Source of the DNA: Brachionus plicatilis
Taxonomy: Eukaryota > Rotifera > Eurotatoria > Ploima > Brachionidae
Direction: 5' to 3'
Assembly: GCA_010279815.1 (NCBI GenBank)
Contig: QEOQ01000253.1
Location: forward strand, 101,228 to 165,227
Length of the DNA stretch: 64,000 nt
Shown here: positions 12,813-24,229 of the stretch, in pieces
How the letters are laid out: every line of letters starts with the position of its first letter
How positions within the stretch are numbered: position 1 is the stretch's first letter
The notes under the pieces: model-generated
Seen by the model: only the letters and a program-made list of their open reading frames with translations
The model's database searches: none
Told to the model about the DNA's origin: nothing
Program-made: the position numbers and the translations under genes

Positions 12813-14094
12813 TTTGTTTATTTTTTCTCAAAAAGATTTAATCAATCTTTCGCTTTTAAAATAAATTAATAATTTTACTTTTTTCATAGATTTAGTTTTC
12901 ATTTTAATGATTAATCATAAATCAAATCGATTTCATTTAATATAATTTGACAAAGTCTGCTGGAATTAGACTGAATTGTGATTCAAAGTTTTTCTAGTTG
13001 TGGTTTTAATTTATAGAAATTAAAACTTTTATTCTAGATTTATGTGATAAATTTTTAAACATTTAATATTTCGAGTTACAAGTTATTAGTTATTGAAACG
13101 GTTTATCTTGTTATAACTTAAATTTATAGTTAAATCAGCTTGAGATCTTTCCTAAAACTTAAAAAAAATATGAATATTTTTACAAATTTTCTTGAATTCA
13201 ATTATAGCTAGAGATGCGAAACCGTTTTTAAGGAAAATCGCTTCAAAATTAAATAACAGAATATTGAATAAAAAATAAAATTTTTTATATCAGAATTTAA
13301 TTTTTAATAAAAGTTTAATTGAAAAAATATAAAATTATTAAAATAAAAAAATTAATGCTTTCAAAAATCTTCTTTTTAAGTAATTAAAACTTAAATGTAG
13401 TGTATATCCACATTAAAGTTTATTAAAAAATTTAAAGAGATTTAAGAAGCATTAATGAACTTAAAATAAATCCAACAGAAATTATCTCAGAGATGTATTC
13501 AAAAATTGCATCAGAAGTTCCAAGAAGTTGTCTTGAATGCCGCATATTAATCCAAAATGAGCATGGTGTCGAGCAATGTATCTCAAAGATCCATAAGTAG
13601 TAGTTATTATTTTTTTTGAAATTAAGTTTTTTAAATAAATTTTACATGGTTACAAAAAATTTTTTTTAGAGGTGACGAAAATAAAAAAACCATTAAAATA
13701 ATATTCATTTTTATAATTCTTAACACTTAAATAATTAATGTATCAAATGTATCATATTATATTTTATTTAATTCTCGTTTTTCTTCGAGTTTTGATTTTA
13801 TTTTATTAGATTGCTATTTCAGCTCAATAAATTTTCAAATGTTCAAATTAAATTTTTGAAATCTTTTTTAAAATTGATTCAATACATTCAAAAATTTTAC
13901 TTATGTCCATAGGAAAATTTCTAGTGTGATTTTGATGATATTTAAAAACTTTATTTTAATATAACATTTTATTCTAAATCAAAATATTTGATTTAATTCA
14001 TAATCTTGAAGAAAAAATAGAAAATTAATCATATTTTTTAGACATCTAAAAAAGTATCAAATTAATTTATAAAATTTATTTAGCGAATTAATAA
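12813..14094. other. Intergenic between WAP genes C and D
   Basis: Mostly AT-rich. At about 13426-13599 (plus) a 50-odd-codon open frame contains SCLEC and EQC; it is GC-richer than its surroundings and looks exon-like, but I could not place it in a family or find flanking exons. Treated as an unassigned fragment. Confidence 0.4.
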
Positions 14095-14567
14095 CTACTC
14101 ACCAACACATTCTCTACCACAACCTTTTCTGCAACACTTTTGATTAGGCTGACACATTGAATCATCCCAACAACTTTTTTCTGTAATGACGCACAGACCA
14201 ACCAAATTTGGTTCGTATTCTGGGCATGATTTTATTTCTTCAATAGGTTTCACTATTTCATCTGAGACTGGTGCTTGGCAAACATGTCCGCATCCATTTG
14301 AACACTAAGTAATTAGGATTAATCCAAAAAATTTCTCAATAAAACAGCTTGTTTACGCATTTTAGGTTTTCTGGACAGCTGAAGTCATGAGAGCAAGCTT
14401 CAACACATATTCCAAAATCAGGTGGAGGTGGGCAGCTACCAGGCTTTTGGCCTTAAATATTAAAATTAAAATATAAAATATAAAAATTTTAAACAATTTA
14501 AAAATTGACCTGAAACAAAAATTATTGATATGGCTAAAATGATTGATAAATTTAAAATTTGATTCAT
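14095..14567 (-). CDS. Secreted double WAP-domain protein (WAP gene D)
   Basis: Model: complement(join(14095..14304,14357..14443,14511..14567)), 117 residues. A signal peptide (MNQILNLSIILAISIILF) is followed by WAP 1 (PGSCP to LKC|CSNGCGHVC) and WAP 2 (SCPEYEP to NQKCCRKGCGREC). WAP 1 carries the KC|C phase-0 intron; WAP 2 lacks it. The first acceptor is taken as AAAAG before CCTGG because it keeps frame; the cleaner TTTAAG site eight bases earlier would shift it, so residues near the junction are uncertain. The stop follows CVGE; a strong donor (G|GTGAGT) overlaps it and could lead to another exon. Confidence 0.75.
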
Positions 14568-15279
14568 TTTTTAAAATAATTGATATCTTTTCACATCCAC
14601 CATCAATTTATAATGCAACGAAATGCAATTAAATTTTATTTCTAACAAAAGCTTTATATTTTACTAGTCTCTTATTTCAATGTAAATATAATTTATTTTA
14701 GATTAAGAATAGTTATTTCTTTTTGAATAATTGAAACTGAGAGGATAAAATCTATAATTGATTCTTCTTGTAAAAAATTTGTGACTAGTAAAAATAAAAA
14801 TTGAACTAACTGATCATGTCTGAAAATAATATTTTGATCTTTTAGTAAAAAATTTCTATAAAAATTTTGATAACTAATATTTTTTAAAAAATTATTAATC
14901 GATTTTTCCTATTTTTTTAGACAAAATTTTAAGGTCTTGTAACCTTAAATAAAATTTTTATTAACAATTAAAAATTTATCAAAAAAACAAATGATTTTTA
15001 TAGCATTAAAAAATAATCATTCAGATTCTGAACAGAATTAAACTTAGCAACTTTTAAAGAGACTTAGCGGCTAAAAATTAACAAATTTTAATCAATGCTA
15101 AATTATTCTTTATTACCAAAAAGATTTTCTTTACATAAAAGTCGAATGATGCAAAACTTTCAGTAAAAAAACTTAAAATTTAAACTAACCAATTTCTATA
15201 CATTAGTGAAATTAATAAATTAAAATTAAGATTTATATTGAAATTTTTTCTGACGAAACTCAATTAATTCCTTGTGAAA
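14568..15279. other. Divergent intergenic region, WAP gene D / DRG1
   Basis: About 0.7 kb between divergent start codons, presumably holding both promoters. AT-rich; apart from the TATA box of gene D nothing specific is seen. Confidence 0.5.
14606..14612 (-). promoter_or_regulatory. TATA box of WAP gene D
   Basis: TATAAAT on the minus strand about 39 nt before the ATG at 14567; spacing and word match WAP gene B. Confidence 0.45.
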
Positions 15280-17424
15280 ATGGGTATTTTGGAGCGAATT
15301 TCTGAAATCGAGCATGAAATTAATCGAACTCAAAAAAATAAGGGTAAAAAAAATATTTTTTCATTTATTTTCGAAATTGATTAATCTAAAAAGAAAATTT
15401 TAAAAAGCTACTGAATATCACTTGGGTTTGTTAAAGGCTAAACTAGCAAGGTACAGAGCCCAACTATTGGAGCCTACCGGAAAATCTGGCGGTAAAGGAG
15501 AAGGTTTTGATGTAATGAAATCAGGAGATGCACGCGTCGCTCTAATTGGTTTCCCTTCTGTTGGTAAATCAACATTTTTAAGCACAGTAACAAATACTGA
15601 AAGTGCAGTAGCAGGTAATTTTTTTATCTTATTTAAATTTTTAAGCCTTAATAATTTTCAAAGCCTATGAATTTACAACTTTGACTTGTGTCCCGGGTGT
15701 AATTAGATATGAGGGTGCTGAAATTCAACTGCTCGATTTGCCTGGTATTATTGAAGGTGCTGCTCAAGGAAAAGGTCGTGGTCGACAAGTAATTGCCGTG
15801 GCTAGAACTGCAGATATGGTTTTGATGATGTTGGATGCTACTAAAGGCGAAATTCAGAAAAAGCTCTTAGAACAAGAGCTGGAGGCTGTGGGAATTCGTT
15901 TAAATAAGAAAAAACCCAAAATATATTTCAAACAGAGAAAGACAGGAGGTCTAACCATAAATTCAATGGTTCCATTGACCAAAATGGATGAAAAATTAGC
16001 TCAATCTATTTTATCCGAATACAGTAAAATAAAGTAAACTAGGAATTAATTTGAACTTATTAGAACTTTTGTAGAAATCTACAATGGAGAAGTTCTATTT
16101 CGAGAAGACTGTAATGCAGATGAATTTATTGATGTTGTTGTAGGAAATAGAATGTACATGCCATGTTTATATGTAATAGAAAAAAATTTGTTTAATTTTA
16201 AATTATTTTTTTTGTCCAAAAGGCCTACAATAAAATTGATCAAATTTCAATCGAAGAAGTGGATCGTTTAGCCCGCATGCCAAATACAGTTGTTATCAGG
16301 TAATTCAAAATTAAATTGGAAAATTTAATATGATATAATTATTTAAATAGCTGCAATATGAGGTTGAACATTGATTATCTGGTTGAAAAAATATGGGAAC
16401 ATTTAAACTTGATAAAAGTGTTTACCAAAAAACGAGGCCGTAAGACTGAATAAATAGATTAAGAAATTATTTTAATTTTATTTTGTGTAGAAAAACCAGA
16501 TTTAGTCGAAGGAATTATTTTAAGAAATGGAGCATCAATTGAAGCAGTGGTAAGTTTTTTGAAGTGAAAAATGTTCTTTTCTAATTGAGTATTTGTCTGT
16601 ATTAAAAAATTGAAAAAATATATTTTCCTTTCGCTATTTTAGATTCAAAAAATGTGAATAGGAAAGAGTCATTCTAGAGTATATTGAGACAAATTGTCTG
16701 AGTATTTTGCAATAATTTCGTAATTAATTCTGGAAAAAAAACAATTATTTTAATTTAATGAGACAAAAAATGAAGATAGAGTGAAAATGCTTACCATTAA
16801 ATTTAAAACATAAGATTTAATGATTTTATCGTAATTTCATTTTAATCTTTGTTAAAATTATTTATACTTAAATTGACATTTGCTTTAGTTGTATAAAAGT
16901 TATTTAAACTAGAAAAAAAATTTAATTTTCCAGATTTTTCCATTCTTATTTTCTTATCGTGAATTTTATTTAGTAATTTTAATGTTTTTTATGTAAAATA
17001 AAGTAAAATCCTCCTGTAAATCAGCTATTTTAAATGAAAAAAAATAAGAAAAAAAATACTCTAAACGTTTAAATAAACTTCAAAATTTATAATTTTTAAC
17101 TTAACAAGACTAAATTTTTCCAAATTTTTATGAAAGAACTGACAAATATTTCAGGAAAAAAAGAACATTGCTCTTTAGTTATATAAATTTTTTGATTTAA
17201 TAATAATTTCAAAGTGTCATTCTATTCATCGATCAATGGTCGACTCTTTCAAATATGCTTTGGTTTGGGTGAGTATCTGTTTAAACCAAAAAATTCATTG
17301 TATTTTTTTTTAAATCAATTTTTTTATTTGTTTTTAGGGAACAAGTGTTAAATTCAATCCGCAAAGAGTAGGTCTTACTCACCAAGTACATCATGAGGAC
17401 GTTATCCAAATTCTTTCAAAATAG
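15280..17424 (+). CDS. DRG1: DRG1, developmentally regulated GTP-binding protein 1
   Basis: Model: join(15280..15343,15408..15614,15664..16023,16075..16172,16223..16299,16351..16439,16491..16549,17215..17268,17338..17424), 364 residues, close to the 367 of human DRG1. All junctions are GT-AG and in phase. It is a cytosolic Obg-family GTPase that works with DFRP1 on translating ribosomes. Visible motifs: N-terminal helical region; P-loop GFPSVGKS; G3 [24 protein letters not shown]4 NKID; C-terminal TGS region with FKYALVWG and HEDVIQI. The G5 SA motif reads SC. Intron 7 is unusually long (665 bp); the others are about 40-70 bp. Confidence 0.96.
16550..17214 (+). other. Long intron 7 of DRG1
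   Basis: 665 bp of AT-rich sequence between GTAAGT and TTTCAAAG. No ORF or inverted-repeat element recognised. Confidence 0.6.
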
Positions 17425-18779
17425 AGATGAACCAACATGAGAAAATTACAATTAATCCATTTATCATATATTTTTATTGAATAAAAATACAAAATATAAA
17501 GAAAAAATCAATTTATTAATTTAATTTTGCTAAAACTTAAACTAAAGTAAATCAAGTATTACCATTTGTAAAATGCTAAATTTAAGTTAATTAAATAGGC
17601 TAAAGTCAATCCTCGGTGAAACAAACGAAATTTCGGTATTCTTTTTATCGAAATTCCCTTATAAAACGACAGGGATAAGAAAATTAAAATTAAATTTTAT
17701 TGATTAAAATTAATTAAAATTAAATTGTGAAAAAAGCACTAAGTTAATTTTTTTCAAAAAAATCAGTTACAGATGTTTGCGTGGTAAAGTTATTTTCAAT
17801 TGTTAAATTTTCAATATAAAATAATAAATTAATTTCATTAGAATTATCATCTTTTTTAGTTAAAAAAAATGTTTCATTTCATTTACTCTATCGATTGCTT
17901 CTTTTGAGCTAATCACTTTTTTAATTTGCATCTTGTTGCTCTCCCAGTTTAAAAATTGTTCTGCAAAATGTATCAGCTGATACAAACTTTTTACCACCCA
18001 AATTAAGACTCTGCAATAACTCTGCAATTAAATTTTAATGATTTTCTAATGCATTTAGTGCTATGCAGATTTGCAGAGACTTAATTTGGGTGGACAAAGT
18101 TTGTATCAGCTGATATTTTTTGCAGAAAATTTTTAAACTCATAGTAAAAAAGTTATTTCATTTAAAATTTTTTGTTTTGTTCTTTGTTCCAAAATTCACA
18201 ATGCCCTGCTCTCCGATCTCTATGTGACAGTGTTGTTCTACTGGATTGTTTTTTATTTGTTTTTGGATCCATGATTTCTACCTCTTAGAGTATTCCACGC
18301 ACGTACAAGTTGCTATCGATTGACACATGGGCGAATATATCGAAATCTAGTTTCTTCTCAAATGACGCAATTTCTTTAAAATGATCCTCTTCATCGTTCT
18401 CGCATTTCTAAAACCGCTTTTCTAAAAAAATTCGTATGGTTGATGATTAAAAGCATCGGACGCGGGTATGATTTTATAAATTGAAAAAAGGATCTTGTAA
18501 ATCTGAAATTTTGTTGGTATCGATTGAAAGAAAAAATTCCACTGAAAAAAATCTAGTGGAAATTTATCAACTCTAAATATTATAATTGGATGATTCCTTA
18601 TAATTATTATTATGAATTATTGCAAAATCAAATAAATAATTAGATAGATTTCTTTTCAAAAATATTCTAAATTTTTTTATACTTAAATATCTAATATTTG
18701 AGTCCATTTAACGATCTTGCTATAAATGAATTAAATAAAATAGGCTTGTACTTTTGAGACTTTAAAAAATTGCAAAAAA
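17425..18779. other. Intergenic after DRG1, with MITE and gene fragment
   Basis: Contains the DRG1 3' UTR (a similar copy occurs at 23433-23580), a short inverted-repeat element at 17946-18139, and a GC-richer stretch at about 18230-18450. On the minus strand that stretch reads, with breaks, ENDEEDHFKEIASFEKKLDF and FAHVSIDSNLYV, which looks like a decayed coding fragment of unknown family. Confidence 0.45.
17946..18139. mobile_element. MITE-like element, 194 bp, about 60-bp inverted arms
   Basis: The left arm (AGTTTAAAAATT, CTGCAAAA, TATCAGCTGATACAAAC, CACCCAAATTAAG) is repeated inverted at the right end (CTTAATTTGGGTG, GTTTGTATCAGCTGATA, TGCAG, AATTTTTAAACT). The core is short and non-coding. 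No clear target duplication, so the superfamily is unknown. Confidence 0.7.
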
Positions 18780-19264
18780 CAAATGATAAATTACTAAAAA
18801 TTGATACAAATAATAGAATTAATTTAATTCCTTAAAAAAGAAAATTTAATGTTCAACTTTAATACCTTAACTTTTTTTTTCTTTTTCTAATTAAAATAAA
18901 ATATTTAAAAAATTATTGGTCATTTAAAGATTTCTTTCAAGGTGTAATTTTTTCCACAGGAATTTTTTCCTATTTACCAGGAGGTTCAAATGTATTTTGA
19001 AAATTACTGAAAAGGCAATTTTAGTTTGAGAATATTAAAAATTATTTTAAAGCTTAACTTAAGCTTTAAATCAATTTAAATTTAAGGAAGAATATTGGTT
19101 AAATGAGTGTCAATTTGCCACATTTTTTGACAGAGTACAAAACATATTTAAGGAAATAAACTTTTTAAAAATTATTTTAAAGCTTAAAATATTTTATTAA
19201 ATTAAATCTTGTTTCTTCCTAAAAATAAAAAAAAAATTAAAGATATCAATTGTTCGCTTTGAAT

Positions 19265-20343
19265 TTAATGATGAACCAAAGAGCATACTAAGCATCCAAC
19301 TTTGTTCAACAAATCTTTTACACATCCAAGTGCTATTAAGTCATCAAACTGGTTTGAATTTCCCAATAAATCTTGTAAAGAAAGCAAAGCAAATCCATTA
19401 AGAGCTGGTAAATTTTGAACATTCAAGTCATTCAGCAAGAATCTAACTCGATCGATCAAAGCTGGCAAGTGAGCAGTATCCAATAAATTGATGTTGAGCA
19501 AAAGTGTATCAATGTCAACAATTGAGTCCAAATTGTTCAATAAATCAAGATGAACCAATGATGAAAGTAAGTGTTTTACTTGGGGAATTAAATCAGAGCT
19601 TAGTGATCCATGACTCAAGAGATTTTTCAACTCGTTGACAATGCTCAAATCGGCTGCCGAAAGAATGTCCAAATTTAGTTCGTTCAATAAAGCGCTCAAT
19701 ACTTCGCCTAGATTGTTCACATTGTTAAGGTTCAATTGAAAGACCAAATTGCGAAGTTCATTCAAAATTCCATTGTTCAACAAATGATCTAAATTGATAT
19801 TGAGTAACGAATTCAAATTATCTAATGGAGATTCAACTGAGTGCTGCTTTTCAACAATTCCAACAAATTGTTGACAAGATGTAAGATATCATCATTAGGA
19901 AGAGTATTTGTCAATTTGACCAAATCCAAGATATCTCTCAATGGTGTAACAATGGCCAAATCTAAATCGCTCAATTGTCTCAAATCTAATGAATCCAAAA
20001 CATTTCCCAAATTCAAAAGTCCGTCCAAGTCGAGTAAATTGGACAAGTCCAATCCGACAACAGAATCCAAAAGACCATCTACTCCTCCCAATAGATTGCC
20101 CAACAAATTGCCAGATCCTTGAACTGATACTGATCCTGAGCCACTTCCAGATCCAGACAATAAACCACCGAGTAGTCCTGATTGCGATCCAGATGCACTT
20201 CCACTTGCAGAGCCCGACAACAAACCACCCAATAATCCATTTGATCTAGATCTTGATCCTCTGTGATTTAATACCAAACCAGTACTTTGGCCAATAACAC
20301 CAATGCACACTATGAAACTAATCAACTGAGCTAAATTTCTCAT
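19265..20343 (-). pseudogene. Leucine-rich secreted protein family, copy 1, frameshifted
   Basis: Copy of the intact gene at 35035-36114 on the opposite strand. The first half is open from the ATG at 20343 (signal peptide, SG-rich segment, leucine repeats). At about 19845-19851 one base is missing relative to the other two copies (a run of five A reads four on the minus strand), which shifts the frame and ends the product at 19822. The second half stays open in another frame to 19265. Flanks are also duplicated: similarity to copy 2 runs from about 18780 to 20720. The lesion should be confirmed as genuine and not an assembly error, because it sits in a homopolymer. Confidence 0.75.
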
Positions 20344-21102
20344 TCTTGTTCAACTGTAGTCTTTTTTTCTCTTCTTGTTTTAGTTTAATGTTTTATTGGA
20401 AATAAAATTTTTTCATTTATTTATACCAGTCTTGATTACATAAAATTTGGCACCATTTTTATGTGAATAATGGTCGAATAACTTAAATTCAAATTATCTT
20501 AACAATGTTTTCCTTTGTCTACCAGCCCAACTTGCACAGAATATGATTTAAAATTTTAATTTATAATGTGAATAGAAAAAATTGATGAATAGAAGTGAGA
20601 CATTTTGAAAACTTTGAAGCATATTTTTGTTTTTTTAATTTTCTGTCTGTTATTTTTTTTGATTATTTTACAATAAAAAAATTCATTGAGATTATTTTGA
20701 TCTGTTGAATTCAATTTCAAACATCTTTTACAAAAATTATTTATCTGAAAAATTCATTTTTATTTAAATAAAGCCAAAAACATTTTCAGATTGTTTTGAA
20801 TTTTATTACAACTCTTTACATGAATTTAGAGACTTGTCAATGCTTCATATATAAACAATCTTTATGATCTTTGGACCCTTATATTTCTTTTACTGATTAA
20901 TAAGTTTTCTAAATCCAATGCTGATACAAGCCAATTCATATAAGGTTAAAATTCATTTTTTAAAATAAGAATTTGGTAGTAAAAATAAAATCATACATCA
21001 AAATAAAATTTTAACAAGTAATTTATTAAAATAACAAAAATAAAACTTTAACAAAACTAAAATTCAATTTAAAAATTTGAAATTATCATGAGTGGAAATT
21101 TT
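20344..21102. other. Duplicated upstream region of leucine-rich copy 1
   Basis: 20344 to about 20720 matches the upstream regions of copies 2 and 3, including the TTTATTTATACC TATA region. The rest is AT-rich and is the 3' flank of the threonine-rich gene. Confidence 0.6.
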
Positions 21103-22870
21103 TCAAATTTCATACAAATACCTATAATTTTTAATCAGTTCGTCCAAAAATTCTGGATCATCTAGGAGCCGATCAAAATCTGCATTATTCTTTAGAAGTT
21201 CTCTTAATCTAAAATTTTTCAATTTATTATTTTTTGTACTGTTTTCTTCTTTGGTACCAAAATGTTCGGCACTAGAATCAACGACTGTTGAGGTATCACT
21301 AATTATTTTTGTTGAATTCTTTGTTTTAATTATTGTATTTTTCGTTGAAGTGGGCGTTGGTTTTGTTGTAGCAATTGGTGTAGTTGTAGTAGTTGTGGTA
21401 GTTGTGGTGGTTGTGGTAGTTGTGGTGGTTGTGGTAGTTGTAGTTGTAGTAGCTGTTGTAGTTGGGCTGGTAGTTGAAGATGAAGTAGTGGTAGTTTTGG
21501 GGGTGGTATTTGTTGTTGTGGTATCAATTTCACTAACTTTTTGATTTTCAGCAGTTTCACTGTTGTCAGCTAAATTTTCATTTGAGTTTTCTTCTAGAAG
21601 TGGTTCATCAGTGGTCTCTTGTGGTTTTGCAGTTACTTCAACCAAAAAAACCTCATAATCTTCAGGTTCAGCAGTGGTGGTTTTGATTTTTTTTATTCTT
21701 CTTATGGGTTTAGAACGTGGTGGGACTATAGTAGCTCCAATAGTGTCTGACAGTTCAGATTCTTCTGAATTTGTGGAATTTTCAAATTTAAATACTTTGG
21801 CCTTCATGAAACGTTGTCCTCTGTTGGCAATATCGGACAAGCTTTGCTTCAGATTGTCTTTTTCTTTTTCTCTCAAATTAAATAGTTGATGATTCGGATT
21901 GCGCTTTCGTGATTGAAATTTTTCCAATTGACTTCGCTGGCTTAACAAAAATTGATTTTGAGGATTCGATTGTCCAAATGTGTCGAAATATCCTTGATTC
22001 TCAAAATATGGATAAGCATTTCTTGAAAAAAAATTCCCATAAGATTGGTCAGCATTGGGCATAAATGGACTTATTGATTTATGTTGCATTTGGGCTAAAT
22101 ATGATATCGGTTCTTGATAATTAAAGCTATTTAATTGATTTTGAACACCATAACTCTGATCATTTCTGTCTATTTTTTCAGCTACAGGATTATTTTGAAT
22201 TGAAATCCTGTCAAAACTTGGCACTCGCTGAGCAAAATATGGTGGCTGAGGCGCATGATTTTGATAGTAATTCGCGTTTTGATTGCTTGGTTCTAAGAGT
22301 GTACTTGCTGTGGAAGCTAATGGACTCAAATAAGACTTGGTCGATGTGTTTGGCATGTATGGAGGGAATGGGGTGGATCTAGTTGGTGCCTGGTAATTTT
22401 GATGCTGAAGAATATGACTTTCGGGTTTATTTCGAAAGTTAAGGCTAGTAATTGATTCCGGATGGAAATCTCTATTGTGAATCTTTTTTTCATATTCAAT
22501 CAAATTAGGAGATGAGGTGAGTAGTTTTTTTGGTAGATCATCCAACACGCCAATTGTTTCCGGATGAAGACCTAAGATGGATTCTGAAAATTCGATTAAT
22601 AAACTTAACACAAATAAATTACAAAATATAACTTTGAGCAAGATTGTAATTCAGGGCTTTAACTAAGGGATTTTTGACTTCGGCCAATTGTCGATTTGCT
22701 TTCTGCAATCGTTGGTGCACTAATTGTCTTAATGAGCTTATTTCTCTTGCTAAAAAGACAATTAAAATTTTGAAAAGAAAAATTTTCAATTTTCTACCTA
22801 AACTGTAAGATGAAAGGCTTAGCATATAAAAAATAACAAGTATTAATATAAAAGTAAATTTTTTCATCAT
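21103..22870 (-). CDS. Secreted threonine-rich, mucin-like protein
   Basis: Model: complement(join(21103..22583,22633..22749,22798..22870)), 556 residues. Exon 1 gives a signal peptide (MMKKFTFILILVIFYMLSL). Exon 2 encodes a charged helix (REISSLRQLVHQRLQKANRQ). A 49-bp intron (GTTATA to TTTTCAG) joins exon 3 in frame; without it exon 2 stops at 22619, and the long exon-3 frame has no ATG of its own. Exon 3 encodes an Asn/Gln/Tyr/Pro-rich stretch, basic KPIRRIKKIK, and a threonine tract (about residues 415-475) encoded by ACA/ACT-type codons, then a charged C-terminus ending YRYLYEI. The tract would be a strong O-glycosylation site. No family recognised; an extracellular matrix or mucus role is inference. 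Confidence 0.68.
21370..21475 (-). repeat. ACN-codon repeat encoding polythreonine
   Basis: Imperfect ACA/ACT trinucleotide repeat inside the threonine-rich gene. It produces a valine-rich open frame on the opposite strand, which is a shadow. Length is likely polymorphic. Confidence 0.8.
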
Positions 22871-24229
22871 TTGCAAAACTGAATTAAAATTAAAGTGTGA
22901 TTTTTTTCAAATTTTAAAAATATTCAATCAAAAAAATTTTTATTAAAATTTAATCTTGTATATCAAACAAAAAAAACTTGCTAATTGTTTATGAACTTAA
23001 ATTTTGGAATTATATTTAAAAAAATATAAACTAAAAATTAAATTTACAAACAAATGCGTTACAAAAAAATTACGGAAAAACATATTTGAAATTTTTAAAA
23101 TTTACTTTCAAATAAATAGAAGTAAATAAAAATTAAAAAAAGAGAATTAACTTAGCTTAAACATTATTTATTATTTGTTAAATATGAAAAATTTAACACT
23201 TAAAATGTTTAAACTTAAATGTTTTAATATAGTTAAAAATTTTCTAAATATAAGATTCTTTATTTTTTATAAAATTAATTATAAAACAATTATAATTTTC
23301 AGTTAGTCATTTTATCTAATTACATTGTGTTTTCTTGTCATATTATTTGACAAAGTATAAGACACATTTCAGGAATTATGAAATTTTAAAATTTTTTTAG
23401 AATAACTTTGACAAAAATTTCAGTAAAAAAATATTCTTTCAAAATACAGATGAACCAAAAAAAAATTAAAATAAATCCATTTATCAAATATTTTTAACGA
23501 ATAAAAATATAAAATATAAAGTTGTAATAAATTTGATAATTTGATCTTGCAAAATTTAAAATTAAAGTAGATCAAGTAAGTTTCCGCTAATTCAAAACGT
23601 TCACACTATCCCCAGAGTCGATTTTCGACCCCAAATTCGAATTATACGTACCTAAAAACCCCCCAAAAACCATTTTTTAAAAATTTTGGAAAAAAAATTT
23701 GACTTCTGCCTCTCAGAATCCTTATACAGTACTTAAATTCAAAATCCTATTTTTTTTAATAATTTTAGTTTAATAAAATAGTTTTAGTTTAAAAAAAAAC
23801 ATGTAATCAATATAAAATTAAAGATACAAACCAAAAATTCAAATCCTTTGCGCAAATAGACGAATAAACTTTTTCACGTAAAATTAAAAGTATTTTAACA
23901 CATTTTTTTATCATTATGAGTTCAAAAATTAAAATTAATTTTTCTAAAAAACTGATAAATTTTTCAAATTGGAGAGTTTTAAATATTTCTTTAAACCATT
24001 CTTGAATTAGATTAAATCTAATTTTTGTCTCATTTTAGCTATTTAAGTTTTTTTTTATAATTTATGTTTTATCTCTTTTTGATTTTTTATAGTTAATGTT
24101 TTTTTCTCTTTGTTTTTTCTCTATTTTTATGTTTTTTTCTACCTCACCTCACCCCATCCCGATATACCGACTGAGTCTTTTGGGACACAAAACTTAGGGT
24201 GATATTTTTCATTTTTGAATCTTTTGACA
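22871..24229. other. Intergenic with DRG1 3'-end duplicate and repeat fragments
   Basis: Contains the DRG1-tail duplicate (23433-23580). A GC-richer stretch at about 23590-23740, with CCCCAGAGTCGATTTTCGAC and runs of C, looks like a repeat fragment. Otherwise AT-rich. Confidence 0.45.
23433..23580 (+). pseudogene. Truncated duplicate of the DRG1 3' end and 3' UTR
   Basis: ATTCTTTCAAAATACAGATG here matches ATTCTTTCAAAATAGAGATG at the DRG1 stop (about 17410), and similarity continues through the UTR (ATCCATTTATCA, ATAAAAATA, AAAATATAAAG, CTTGC/TTTGC, TCAAGTA). The DRG1 TAG reads TAC. No upstream DRG1 exons are present, so this is a small direct duplicate about 6 kb from its source. Confidence 0.65.

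Noticed and set aside
19841..20249. Plus-strand open frames opposite leucine-rich copy 1 (and equivalents at 27664-28060 and 35129-35510)
   Set aside because: They recur only because the leucine-rich gene is duplicated; they are antisense shadows of the real frame, which has a signal peptide and TATA region.
21251..21544. Valine-rich plus-strand open frame
   Set aside because: It is the exact antisense of the threonine-codon repeat in the threonine-rich gene and has no independent signal.
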